Below, one piece after another: positions 37,751 to 47,149 of a stretch of DNA of 64,000 nt. A program made the translations under genes and the position numbers. The stretch lies in NCBI RefSeq assembly GCF_017640745.1, contig NZ_JAEPQA010000008.1:62001-126000 (forward strand). The letters are read 5' to 3'. The notes under the pieces were generated by a model that was not told the origin of the DNA, did no database searches, and saw only the letters and a list, made by a program, of their open reading frames with translations. Origin of the DNA: Nisaea sp. Lineage in GTDB: Bacteria > Pseudomonadota > Alphaproteobacteria > Thalassobaculales > Thalassobaculaceae. Numbering within the stretch: position 1 is the first letter of the stretch; each line of letters starts with the position of its first letter.

Positions 37751-38530
37751 ATGGCCGACAAGGTTGTGATCACCGGCGGAGCCTCGGGCATCGGATACGC
37801 CGTCGCCGAGAAACTGCTCGCAGAAGGCGGCAGCGTCTGCCTGCTCGACATGAACGGAGACACTCTCGCCGCCGCGCGGGACAAGCTCGGCGGGGAGAGG
37901 ATCACGACCGGCGTCGTCGACGTCCGCAACGAGGCCGCGCTCGATACGCAAATCCGGAACGGCGCCGAAGCGATGGGCGGGCTCACCGGCTGCGTCGCCA
38001 GCGCCGGGATCGGGCACCGTAAGACCATCCTCGACGGCGACGCGGAGGATTTCGCGCGGATCATCGCGATCAACCTGACCGGGGTCTACGCGACCCTGCG
38101 CGCGGCGGCGAAAGTGATGATCGAGCAGGGCACCGGCGGCGCCCTCGTCTCGCTTGCCAGCGCGACCGGAGTTAGGGGCTGCGCCGAACGGGCCGCCTAC
38201 GGCGCCTCGAAGGCCGGCGTGATCAACCTGACCGAGGTCGCCGCGCTCGAATTCGCCAAGCACGGGATCCGGGTCAACGCGCTCTGCCCGGCGCCGATCA
38301 ACACGCCGCTGATCGCGGGGGTGCAGGACGCCAATGTCCGTGCCGAGTGGATGCAGGGCATCCCGATGAACCGCTATGGCGAGCCCGCGGAGGTCGCCGA
38401 GCTCGCCGCCTTCCTGCTGAGCGACAAGGCCTCCTACATCACCGGGCAGGCGGTGAATATCGACGGCGGCTGGTCGGCGGCGGGCGTACAGACCGCGGCG
38501 ACGCGGATCGCGAAAGGAGCGGGCCGATGA
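37751..38530 (+). CDS. SDR-family oxidoreductase
   Basis: The 259-residue classical SDR has TGGASGIG (residues 8-15), an acidic residue (Asp33) after beta-2 that suggests NAD preference, and catalytic Ser137, Tyr150 and Lys154. The usual NNAG reads ASAG. It ends TGQAVNIDGGWSAAG. A GAGGGAGG ribosome-binding site precedes the ATG. Its stop overlaps the next start by 4 nt (ATGA), so it is coupled to the enolase-superfamily gene; the two likely act on one hydroxyacid or sugar-acid substrate. Confidence 0.87.
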   Translation: MADKVVITGGASGIGYAVAEKLLAEGGSVCLLDMNGDTLAAARDKLGGERITTGVVDVRNEAALDTQIRNGAEAMGGLTGCVASAGIGHRKTILDGDAEDFARIIAINLTGVYATLRAAAKVMIEQGTGGALVSLASATGVRGCAERAAYGASKAGVINLTEVAALEFAKHGIRVNALCPAPINTPLIAGVQDANVRAEWMQGIPMNRYGEPAEVAELAAFLLSDKASYITGQAVNIDGGWSAAGVQTAATRIAKGAGR

Positions 38531-39615
38531 GTGGAACCCAGGACATAAAAATCGGCAGCTTCCGGGTCCGCACCGTCACCGCGCCGCTGCCGCAGCCGCA
38601 CAAGACCGCGTCCGGCACCCTGCATGCCGCCCCGCTGGTGCTGCTTGATGTCGGCACCGACACGGGCGTGGTCGGCTCGGCCTATCTCTTCCCCTACGCC
38701 GCCCATTTCCTCCGCCCGCTCGCCCTGCTGGTCGCCGAACTGGAGGATCTGGTGAAGGGTCAGCCGCTGATGCCGCGCGACATCTGGCAGATGTTCCGGA
38801 CCAAGAGCCGCCTCGCCGGCTGGCCCGGCCTGATGGCGTCCGCGGTCGGCGGCATCGACATGGCGCTCTGGGACGCGCTGGCGAAAGCGCACGAGCTGCC
38901 GCTCGCCGCCCTGCTCGGCACCGCGCCGCGCCCGATCTGGGTCTATGACAGCCTCGGCCAGATGGGCCCGGAGGAGACCGCGCGCGATATCGGGCGCTCG
39001 CTGAAGGACGGCTTCCGGGCGTTCAAGGTGAAGTCGGGCGCGCCGGACCCGCGCGAGGATGTCGCGGTGGCCCGGGCGATCAAGTCCGTCGCGGGCGAGG
39101 ATGCCTGGGTGGCGATGGATTTCAACCAGGCCTTCAGCGCCGACGAGGCAGTGAAGCGGATGCATCTGCTTGATCATGAGGGCCTCGCCTGGATCGAGGA
39201 GCCGGTCGCCTGGGACGACGTCACCGGCCATGCCCATGTCCGCGCCTCGATCGCGACACCGGTGCAGAGCGGTGAGAACTGGTACGGCGCGCGCGACATG
39301 GCGCGGATGCTGGAGGCTGGCGCGATAGATCATGCGATGCCGGACGCAATGCGGATCGGCGGCGTCACCGGCTGGATGGAGGTCGCGGGCCTCGCCGCCG
39401 CGCACAATATTCCGGTCTCCAGCCACCTCTTCCCTGATCATTCGGTCCATCTGCTCGCCGCGACGCCGACCGGCCATATCCTCGAATGGTTCGATCTCGC
39501 CGCCGGCATCCTCGCCGAGCGGCCGAAGATCGAGAACGGCATGGTGGTGCCTCCAGACCTGCCCGGCGCCGGGATCATCTGGGACGAGAAGGCGATAGAC
39601 GAATTCGCAGCGTAG
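38527..39615 (+). CDS. Mandelate racemase-type enolase-superfamily enzyme
   Basis: The 362-residue enzyme has the capping domain and barrel of the MR/MLE family. Metal ligands Asp198, Glu224 and Glu250 and acid-base residues Lys167-x-Lys169, Asp273-His300 and Glu320 are all present, each offset by three from mandelate racemase numbering recalled from memory (Asp195, Glu221, Glu247; Lys164/166; Asp270/His297; Glu317). So the whole mandelate racemase active site is conserved, not just the superfamily core. The start overlaps the SDR stop. The substrate is unknown but should be a 2-hydroxyacid or acid sugar. It converges on putA, 8 nt away. Confidence 0.88.
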   Translation: MSGTQDIKIGSFRVRTVTAPLPQPHKTASGTLHAAPLVLLDVGTDTGVVGSAYLFPYAAHFLRPLALLVAELEDLVKGQPLMPRDIWQMFRTKSRLAGWPGLMASAVGGIDMALWDALAKAHELPLAALLGTAPRPIWVYDSLGQMGPEETARDIGRSLKDGFRAFKVKSGAPDPREDVAVARAIKSVAGEDAWVAMDFNQAFSADEAVKRMHLLDHEGLAWIEEPVAWDDVTGHAHVRASIATPVQSGENWYGARDMARMLEAGAIDHAMPDAMRIGGVTGWMEVAGLAAAHNIPVSSHLFPDHSVHLLAATPTGHILEWFDLAAGILAERPKIENGMVVPPDLPGAGIIWDEKAIDEFAA

Positions 39616-39622
39616 GCCCGGC

Positions 39623-42600
39623 TCAGCCGATCGACATCAGGCTCGCATTGCCGCCGGCCGCCGCCGTATTGACGCTGATGGACTGCTCCTCGACCAGCCA
39701 GTCGAGACAGTAATCCTCGCGGCCCGCCGCGAGCCCGGCCGGCGAGACACCCTGCACAGCGACCAGCGGGCCGTCCCGCTCCGCCGCCTGCGTCTGGATC
39801 CCGATCAGCGCGTCCGCATCGCCCTCGAACAGCACGCCGGCGATATCCGGCTCGGCCGCCCAGTCCTTCGCCAGCGCCACCCGCTCACGGAGATCCTTCG
39901 GCAGCTCCGACACCAGCTTTGTCGCGGCCGCGTTCTCCTGCAGGACCGCCTGGTTGCCCGCCGCGAGGATCGCTGCGACCTGGCGCAGCAAACCGGTCTC
40001 ACCTGAAGCGAGGGCGGCGATCCGTCCCTTCGGATGGACGATATAGCGGTTCCGCTCCCCGACCGGGCCCGGCAGGTCGAGATCGGTGCCGAGGGGCGAG
40101 CGGGCGATATAGGTCCGGGCGAGATCGGCGTCCGCCGCACGCCCCGTTTCCCGCAGCCAGGCCTCGAACTGGTGCGCCGGTTGCGGGCCGACCTCGGGGG
40201 CGCTCTCGCGGAGCGCGGAAGCGAAAGGCCGCCGCGCGAGCAGGCGGTTGAGGTAGAGCGGTCCGCCCGCCTTCGGACCGGTGCCGGAAAGCCCGCGCCC
40301 GCCAAAGGGCTGCACGCCGACAATGGCGCCGATGATGTTGCGGTTCACATAGACATTGCCGACGCCGATCCGCCGGGCCACCCGGTCGATGGTCTCGTCG
40401 ATCCGCGAATGTACCCCGAAGGTCAGGCCGTAGCCGGTCGCGTTGATAGCGTCGACAAGCTGGTCGAGACGGCTTCGCTTGAAGCGGATGACGTGCAGCA
40501 CAGGCCCGAAGACCTCGCGTTCCAGCTCCGACATCTCCCCGATCTCGATCAGGGTCGGGGCGACGAAAGTGCCGTGCCGCGTCTCTGTCGTCAGGGGGAG
40601 GGATTCGACCTGATTGCCCTTGTCGCGCATGGCGTCGATATGGGCCTGGATGTTGCTCCGCGCCTCACCGGTGATGACCGGACCGACATCCACCGAGAGC
40701 CGGTCCGGATTGCCTACCGCGAGCTCGCGGAGCGCGCCCTTCAGCATGGTCAGCATGCGGTCCGCCACGTCTTCCTGCAGGCAGAGCACGCGGAGCGCCG
40801 AGCAGCGCTGTCCCGCACTGTCGAAGGCCGACATGATGACGTCGGCGACGACCTGCTCCGGCAGGGCCGAACTGTCCACGATAAGCGCGTTCTGCCCGCC
40901 GGTCTCCGCGATCAGCGGGATCTGCGTGCCGTCCGGCGCGAGCCGCCCGGCGAGGCCTGCCTGGATCAGCCGCGCGACCTCGGTCGAGCCGGTGAACATG
41001 ACGCCGCGGACCCGTTTGTCGGCGACCAGCGCCGCGCCGACATCGCCGGCGCCGGGCAGAAGCTGCAGCACATCCGCCGGAATGCCCGCCTCGTGCAGCA
41101 GGCGCACCGCCTCGCCGGCGATCAGCGGGGTTTCCTCGGCCGGTTTCGCCAGCACCGGGTTGCCGGCGGCTAGCGCGGCCGAGACCTGCCCGGTGAAGAT
41201 CGCGAGCGGAAAGTTCCAGGGGCTGATGCAGACCACCGGACCGAGCGGCCGATGCGTGTCCATGTCGAACTTGGTTTCGACCTCGGTCGCGTAGTAGCGG
41301 AGGAAGTCCACCGCCTCGCGCACCTCGGCAATGGCGTTCGCCATGGTCTTGCCGGCCTCGCGCACGCAGATCCCCATCAGCACCGGCATGCGCGCTTCCA
41401 TCAGGTCGGCGGCCCGCAGCAGCAGGGCGGCGCGCTCCGCCGGCTCCGTCGCCGCCCAGACGGGAGCAGCAGCCTCTGCGGTCTCGAAGGCCTTCGAGAT
41501 CGTTTCCGGATCGGCGTCCCTCACCGTACCGACGAGATCGCGCCGGTCGGACGGGTTGCGCACCTCGCGTACGGGCCCGGAGGGCTCGGCGCCGTGAACT
41601 GTCGGCACCGTGGTCCAGAAGGTCTCCGCACTGGAGAGCAGGGCCGCGGAAAGCGAGGCGAGGCGCTGTTCGTTGGAAAGGTCGAGCCCTTCGGCGTTCG
41701 GACGGACTTCACCGTAGAGGTTGCGCGGCAGGCGGATCTGCGGATGCGGCGCGCCGACCGGCTCGATGGCCTGCGCGGCGGCAACAGGATCGGCGATCAG
41801 GTCGTCGACCGAGAAGGCCGGGTCGGCGATGCGGTTGACGAAGGAGGTGTTGGCGCCGTTCTCCAGCAGCCGGCGGACGAGATAGGCGAGCAGGGTCTCG
41901 TGGCTGCCGACCGGGGCATAGACCCGGCAGGGCCGGTTCAGCTTGTCCTTGCCGACGACCTCCTCGTAGAGCGGCTCGCCCATGCCATGCAGGCACTGGA
42001 ACTCGTACTGCCCGGCATAATAGTTCGGCCCGGCCATCTGCATGATCGCGGCGAGGCTCTGGGCATTGTGGGTGGCGAACTGGGGATAGACCGCGTCCGG
42101 GGCCGCCAGCAGCTTCTTCGCGCAGGCGAGGTAGGAGACGTCGGTGTGGATCTTCCGGGTGAAGACCGGGAAATCCTCCAGCCCGTCGACCTGCGCGCGC
42201 TTGATCTCGCTGTCCCAATAGGCGCCCTTCACCAGCCGGATCATCAGCCGGTGACGGCTCCGCCGGGCGAGGTCGATCAGGTAGTCGATGACGAAGGGAC
42301 AGCGCTTGGAATAGGCCTGCACCACGAAGCCGATGCCGTTCCAGTCGGAGAGGTCCACGTCGAAGCAGAGCGCCTCCAGCAGGTCGAGCGAGAGCTCCAG
42401 CCGGTCCATCTCCTCGGCGTCGATATTGAGGCCGATATCGTAGGAGCGGGCGAGCAGCGCGAGCTTCTTCAGGATCGGCAGCAGCTCCTCCATCACCCGG
42501 TCGAGCTTCTGGCGCTGGTAGCGCGGATGCAGGGCGGAGAGCTTGATCGAGATCCCCGGCCCCTCGTAGATGCCGCGGTTCTTCGCCGCCTTGCCGATGG

Positions 42601-43510
42601 CATGGATCGCCTGTTCGTAATCCTTCAGGTAGCGCGCCGCGTCCTCCGCCGTCGTCGCCGCCTCGCCGAGCATGTCGTAGGAATAGCGAAAGCCCTTCTT
42701 CTCCATCGCCCGGCTGTTGGCGAGCGCCTCGGAGATGGTCTGGCCGGTGACGAACTGCTCGCCCATCATCCGCATCGCGACATCGACGCCGCTGCGGATC
42801 AGCGGCTCGCCGCCGCGCCCGATCAGCTTGGTCAGCGCCGCGCCCATGCTCTCCTCGCTCTGGGTCGAGGTCAGCCGTCCGGTGACGACGAGGCCCCAGG
42901 TCGCGGCATTGACGAAGAGCGAGGGGGAATGGCCGAGATGGGATTTCCAGTCGCCGCCGGAGATCTTGTCGCGGATCAGCGCATCGCGGGTCTGCCGGTC
43001 GGGGATGCGGAGCAGCGCCTCGGCAAGGCACATCAGCGCGACGCCTTCCTGGCTGGAAAGATCGTATTCGTGGATCAGCCCCTCGACCCCGCCGCCGATA
43101 CTCTTCTCGCGCAGCGCCTCGACCAGCTTGCGGGCGAGATCGGAGGCCGCTTTCAACTTCGCCGGCGACAGCGAGGCCTCGGAAATCAGATAGGGCAGGC
43201 ACTCGGTCTCGGGCTTGCGGTAGGCGGCGGTGATGCGGGCGCGCAGGACGCTCTGGGCCTGAACACCCTGGGCGAAATCGAGGAACGGACGCGGGCCCGG
43301 ATCGGAGGCTGCCGGCCCGTCTTCGAGATCGACCCCGGCCTCGGCGGCGAGATAGCCGTCCAGCGGTTCGCCCCGCTCGATCCGTTCGATGGCGCCGAGC
43401 AGCGACTGCTTGACCAGCCAGTGCGGCGTGCGCCCGACCTTCTCCGCCGCATCGCGCAGCCGTGCCCGCAATTCCTCGCTGACTTTCACCCCGATGGTCT
43501 GCGCCGCCAT
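39623..43510 (-). CDS. putA: Trifunctional PutA: proline dehydrogenase / P5C dehydrogenase / repressor
   Basis: This 1295-residue enzyme oxidises proline to glutamate. Residues 1-45 (QTIGVKVSEELRARLRDAAEK) form a ribbon-helix-helix DNA-binding domain, so it can repress its own operon. The FAD-binding proline dehydrogenase domain covers about 100-590 (GVEGLIHEYDLSS... RLVKGAYWDSEIK). The aldehyde dehydrogenase domain (about 620-1130) has the catalytic Glu in AETGGQNA and Cys in GQRCSALRV. The C-terminal extension is present. A PutP transporter is not visible nearby. Confidence 0.96.
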   Translation of the reverse strand: MAAQTIGVKVSEELRARLRDAAEKVGRTPHWLVKQSLLGAIERIERGEPLDGYLAAEAGVDLEDGPAASDPGPRPFLDFAQGVQAQSVLRARITAAYRKPETECLPYLISEASLSPAKLKAASDLARKLVEALREKSIGGGVEGLIHEYDLSSQEGVALMCLAEALLRIPDRQTRDALIRDKISGGDWKSHLGHSPSLFVNAATWGLVVTGRLTSTQSEESMGAALTKLIGRGGEPLIRSGVDVAMRMMGEQFVTGQTISEALANSRAMEKKGFRYSYDMLGEAATTAEDAARYLKDYEQAIHAIGKAAKNRGIYEGPGISIKLSALHPRYQRQKLDRVMEELLPILKKLALLARSYDIGLNIDAEEMDRLELSLDLLEALCFDVDLSDWNGIGFVVQAYSKRCPFVIDYLIDLARRSRHRLMIRLVKGAYWDSEIKRAQVDGLEDFPVFTRKIHTDVSYLACAKKLLAAPDAVYPQFATHNAQSLAAIMQMAGPNYYAGQYEFQCLHGMGEPLYEEVVGKDKLNRPCRVYAPVGSHETLLAYLVRRLLENGANTSFVNRIADPAFSVDDLIADPVAAAQAIEPVGAPHPQIRLPRNLYGEVRPNAEGLDLSNEQRLASLSAALLSSAETFWTTVPTVHGAEPSGPVREVRNPSDRRDLVGTVRDADPETISKAFETAEAAAPVWAATEPAERAALLLRAADLMEARMPVLMGICVREAGKTMANAIAEVREAVDFLRYYATEVETKFDMDTHRPLGPVVCISPWNFPLAIFTGQVSAALAAGNPVLAKPAEETPLIAGEAVRLLHEAGIPADVLQLLPGAGDVGAALVADKRVRGVMFTGSTEVARLIQAGLAGRLAPDGTQIPLIAETGGQNALIVDSSALPEQVVADVIMSAFDSAGQRCSALRVLCLQEDVADRMLTMLKGALRELAVGNPDRLSVDVGPVITGEARSNIQAHIDAMRDKGNQVESLPLTTETRHGTFVAPTLIEIGEMSELEREVFGPVLHVIRFKRSRLDQLVDAINATGYGLTFGVHSRIDETIDRVARRIGVGNVYVNRNIIGAIVGVQPFGGRGLSGTGPKAGGPLYLNRLLARRPFASALRESAPEVGPQPAHQFEAWLRETGRAADADLARTYIARSPLGTDLDLPGPVGERNRYIVHPKGRIAALASGETGLLRQVAAILAAGNQAVLQENAAATKLVSELPKDLRERVALAKDWAAEPDIAGVLFEGDADALIGIQTQAAERDGPLVAVQGVSPAGLAAGREDYCLDWLVEEQSISVNTAAAGGNASLMSIG

Positions 43511-43601
43511 GACCGCCTCCGATGAGCAGAACCCGAATGCGGCAAGGTTACACCACTAGCGCCTCATGGGTGCAACCTCATTTTCGAAAAGGACAACCCG
43601 A

Positions 43602-44744
43602 TCATTCCGCGGGCTCCAGCCGGAGCAACTGTCCGTCGTAGCTGTCGGTCAGGACGTAGATCAGCCCGTCCGGACCCGACTTGACTGCGCGGATCCGCTC
43701 GCCGAGATCCTCCAGCAGAACCTCCTGCCCGGTCACCTTGTCGCCATCCAGCGTAAGGCGGCGGAGATGCGAGCCCGCCAGCGCCCCGACGAAGAGATCC
43801 CCGCGCCAGTTCGGAAATCTGTCCCCGTCGTAGAAGTCCATCCCGCTCGGCGCGATCGACGGCACCCAATAGACAACCGGCTGCTCCATGCCCGGCGCGC
43901 CGGTCTTGTCCGAAATCACAGCCCCGCTGTAATCGATCCCGTAAGTGATCGCGGGCCAGCCGTAGTTCCGGCCGGGGCGGAGGATGTTCACTTCGTCGCC
44001 GCCGCGCGGTCCGTGCTCGTGCGCCCAGATCACGTCCGTTCCCGGGCGGAGCGCCATGCCCTGCACGTTGCGGTGCCCGTAGGAATAGATCTCCGGCCGC
44101 ACGCCCGGCCGCCCGACGAAAGGATTGTCGGCAGGAACCGAGCCATCGTCATTAAGCCGGACCACGGTGCCGATATGGTTTTCCGGGTTCTGCGCTTCCC
44201 GCATATATCCGCCCCGGTCGCCCAGACTGACAAACAGCGTTCCATCCGGCGCAAAGGCAAGACGGGAGCCGAAATGCCGGCCGCCGGATACTTTCGGCTG
44301 CTGGCGGAAAATAACCTTAAGTTCTGTCAGCGTATTGCCGGTCAAGCGCGCCCGGGCCACTTCGGTCCCCACGCCCCCGGCACCGCGCCCGGCATAGGAG
44401 AGATAGATCAGCCCATTCGAGGCAAAATCCGGATGCAGTGCGACGTCCAGCAGACCTCCCTGACCGGAGGCATAAAACTCCGGAATACCGGAGACCTCAT
44501 CCCCTCCGGCGCCAGACGCCTCGAACAGACGAAGCCCGCCTTCGCGTTCCGTCACCAGGATCCGCCGGTCGGGAAGAAAGGCGAGCCCCCAAGGGTGCGC
44601 CAGCCCGTCCGCGAGCTGAACGACCCGGAAGGCATGACGCTCGGAACGCTGGACGGGAAGATCGGTCGCCGAAACACAGCCCGCAGCCGAAACAAGCGCG
44701 ACGAAGGCAGCGCAGACCACTCTCGGGAATGACTTTAATCGCAT
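43602..44744 (-). CDS. PQQ-dependent soluble sugar dehydrogenase family, probable lipoprotein
   Basis: The protein is about 380 residues of the Gdh/YliI-type six-bladed beta-propeller. LAHPWGLAFLPDRRILVTER marks the first blade. FGSRLAFAPDGTLFVSLGDRG, GHRNVQGMALRPG and HEHGPRGGDEVNI carry the residues that bind PQQ and calcium. The ATG at 44744 starts a lipoprotein-like signal: basic MRLKSFPR, a hydrophobic stretch, then a lipobox-like SAAGC, which is imperfect. No strong ribosome-binding site is visible, so alternative in-frame ATGs at 44759 and 44786 remain possible. Substrate and cofactor use are inferred from the family. Confidence 0.88.
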   Translation of the reverse strand: MRLKSFPRVVCAAFVALVSAAGCVSATDLPVQRSERHAFRVVQLADGLAHPWGLAFLPDRRILVTEREGGLRLFEASGAGGDEVSGIPEFYASGQGGLLDVALHPDFASNGLIYLSYAGRGAGGVGTEVARARLTGNTLTELKVIFRQQPKVSGGRHFGSRLAFAPDGTLFVSLGDRGGYMREAQNPENHIGTVVRLNDDGSVPADNPFVGRPGVRPEIYSYGHRNVQGMALRPGTDVIWAHEHGPRGGDEVNILRPGRNYGWPAITYGIDYSGAVISDKTGAPGMEQPVVYWVPSIAPSGMDFYDGDRFPNWRGDLFVGALAGSHLRRLTLDGDKVTGQEVLLEDLGERIRAVKSGPDGLIYVLTDSYDGQLLRLEPAE

Positions 44745-45007
44745 GAATTGCTGCAGCATATCCGTCCATCCGCAAATTGCATACAATTGGTAAATGGCGC
44801 GTGGACAGCATTGGGCAAGTCAAAGCGCGCCTGAACACTATGTTAAGACAGATTATTTTTACGAGATTGGATTCCGCTTCGAATTTCAACCAAATATCCA
44901 GAATATTATTGTATTATTAACCAGACGCACCGCAGAATAACGAAAACGAATGCGGAAACTGATCGCGAAAACGTGATCACAATAAAAATTGGGGTGGGGA
45001 CAGCGCT

Positions 45008-47143
45008 ATGACCGATGCTGCGCAGACTTCAAGACTGGCATTTGCGGGACTGGACAAGAATACTCTTGCGGACATGAAGGCCATCTGGCCGGTGATCGAG
45101 GCCGGATTGCCGTCGGTGCTCGATGCTTTCTATACCCATGTCGCCGCCGCCCCTGAAACGGCCGCCATCCTCGAAAAGGGTCCCGGCATCGACGCCCTCA
45201 AAAAGGCCCAGACGGCGCATTGGCGCACCGTCTTCAATGATGGCTTCAGCGCCGAACACCTTGAGCGCGCAATCCGGATCGGCAGGATTCACGCCAAGAT
45301 CGGGCTCACGCCGCGCTGGTATATCGGCGCTTACACATTCATCCAGCCGCTCCTCTTCAAGTTGATCGCAAAGAAATACAAGCGGACCGAGGACGCCCTG
45401 CGCTACTGCAACGCCGTCGCAAGGGCCGTCGCGATCGACATGGATCTTGCGCTCGAGGCCTATAGCAGCTCGGACGAAGCGGAAAAGCTGCACAGCCAGA
45501 TCCTGAACATGGCAGATACACTGGAACGGGAGATCGACCAGACTGTCGAAGAGGTCACGCTCCAGGCCAATCGCGTCGCCGACCTGACCAACGGCCTTGC
45601 GCTCGCTGCAAATGAAATGGCCGCATTGGTTAACGAAGTCCGGCAGGCGACGGATGTGACCGCGAACAACGTCAATTCGGTCGCCGCGGCGACGGAGGAA
45701 CTCAGCGCGTCGAGTCAGGAGATCGCCACCCAGGTCTCGGAATCCGCTGCCCTCACGAACCAGGCGACCGCTTCCGCGGACGATGCCCGCAGTCAGGTTG
45801 CGGCGCTTGAAGAAGCAACGACCAACATCAGCTCGGTGGTCGATCTCATCAACTCGATCGCCGCGCAGACCAAGCTGCTGGCACTGAACGCGACCATCGA
45901 GGCGGCACGCGCGGGCGAAGCCGGCAAGGGCTTTGCCGTCGTCGCCTCCGAAGTGAAATCGCTGGCGCAGCAGACCGAGAATGCGATCCAGGATGTCAGC
46001 CAGCACACCGCGAACGTGCAGACCGCAACCCGCTCCTCGGTCGACGCCATCACAGGGATCGCCTCCAAGATCGGCGAGGTCAACGGGATCGCTTCCGGCG
46101 TCGCCACGGCGGTCGAAGAGCAACAGGCCGCCACCAGCGAAATCGGCCGCTCCTCGAACGAAGCCTCGGAAATGACCGCCCAGGTCGCCGATGCGATCGG
46201 ACGTGTCGCCGAGCATGCGGACCGGACGAGCAAGTCGGTCGTTGCGATCGAGACTCTGGCAAAGAACGTCAGCGTGAACCTCAGCGACATGAAACGCCGA
46301 CTCTCGGTCGTGGTGCGCTCAAGCGGCCAAGCCGACCGGCGCGGAACCGATCGCGTGCCGACCGTCATCGAGGCCGGCATCGAATTCGGGAACATCAAGG
46401 AAAAGGGCTTCATAGCCGATCTCTCGCCGCGCGGCGCTCTTCTGCTTTGCGACAAGCAAGAGACCGCGATGCCCCAGACGCAGGGGCATATCGTGCTCGC
46501 CAACGGCGTAAGGATCCCCGCCCGTGTGGTGGCGGCTACATCGCTCGGGCTGCATGTCGGATTCGACAATCTCGTCTCAAGCGCCGCCGAAGCTGTCGCG
46601 ACGATGATCGAGCAGGCCATGGGCGAAAACGATACCTTCCGCGAGATCTGCGAGGCGGCGGCAAAAGAGGCAACAGAAGCGCTTGCCGGCAAGATCTCCG
46701 AGGGCCGTATCTCGGTCGAGGATATGTTCGACAGCCATTACACGGTTATTCAGGGAACAAACCCGGTCCAGTTCTCGACCAAGTTCGTCGACCTGACGGA
46801 TCAGGTTCTGACCCCGATCCAGGAGCGCTACAAAGCCAAGGATGAGCGGATCCGCTTCATCGCGGCAACGGACCGCAACGGCTATATCGGCACGCACAAC
46901 AAAGCCGTCTCGCAGCCCCAGCGCCCGGACGATCCGGTCTGGAACGCGGCCAATTGCCGGAACCGCCGGATCTTCGACGACCGCGCCGGCCTGCTGGCAG
47001 CCGGAAACAAGGAACCTTTCCAGCTGCAGACCTATATCCGCGACATGGGCGGCGGGCAGAAGGTGCTGCTGAAGGAAATCGACTGTCCGATCACGCTCTC
47101 GGGCCAGCACTGGGGCAACATGCGCTGCGCCTTCGTGCCGTAA
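45008..47143 (+). CDS. Globin-coupled methyl-accepting chemotaxis protein with PilZ and C-terminal sensor domain
   Basis: This 711-residue receptor has no membrane span. Residues 1-155 are a globin-coupled sensor with probable proximal haem ligand His95 in RIGRIHAKIGLTPRWYIGAY, as in HemAT aerotaxis sensors. A methyl-accepting signalling domain follows, with the hairpin tip near residues 284-316 (AAQTKLLALNATIEAARAGE). Around residue 440 begins a PilZ domain with R(RGTD)R and DLSPRG, the c-di-GMP ligands. From about 545 to the end is a domain frequent in alphaproteobacterial receptors (TDRNGYIGTHN... NAANCRNRRIFDDRAG... MRCAFVP). The combination suggests oxygen sensing tuned by c-di-GMP. Confidence 0.93.
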   Translation: MTDAAQTSRLAFAGLDKNTLADMKAIWPVIEAGLPSVLDAFYTHVAAAPETAAILEKGPGIDALKKAQTAHWRTVFNDGFSAEHLERAIRIGRIHAKIGLTPRWYIGAYTFIQPLLFKLIAKKYKRTEDALRYCNAVARAVAIDMDLALEAYSSSDEAEKLHSQILNMADTLEREIDQTVEEVTLQANRVADLTNGLALAANEMAALVNEVRQATDVTANNVNSVAAATEELSASSQEIATQVSESAALTNQATASADDARSQVAALEEATTNISSVVDLINSIAAQTKLLALNATIEAARAGEAGKGFAVVASEVKSLAQQTENAIQDVSQHTANVQTATRSSVDAITGIASKIGEVNGIASGVATAVEEQQAATSEIGRSSNEASEMTAQVADAIGRVAEHADRTSKSVVAIETLAKNVSVNLSDMKRRLSVVVRSSGQADRRGTDRVPTVIEAGIEFGNIKEKGFIADLSPRGALLLCDKQETAMPQTQGHIVLANGVRIPARVVAATSLGLHVGFDNLVSSAAEAVATMIEQAMGENDTFREICEAAAKEATEALAGKISEGRISVEDMFDSHYTVIQGTNPVQFSTKFVDLTDQVLTPIQERYKAKDERIRFIAATDRNGYIGTHNKAVSQPQRPDDPVWNAANCRNRRIFDDRAGLLAAGNKEPFQLQTYIRDMGGGQKVLLKEIDCPITLSGQHWGNMRCAFVP

Positions 47144-47149
47144 GCGCAC

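Noticed and set aside
41252-43525. 757-codon plus-strand frame opposite putA
   Set aside because: PutA on the minus strand shows all three domains with catalytic residues; the plus frame has only low-complexity charged sequence.
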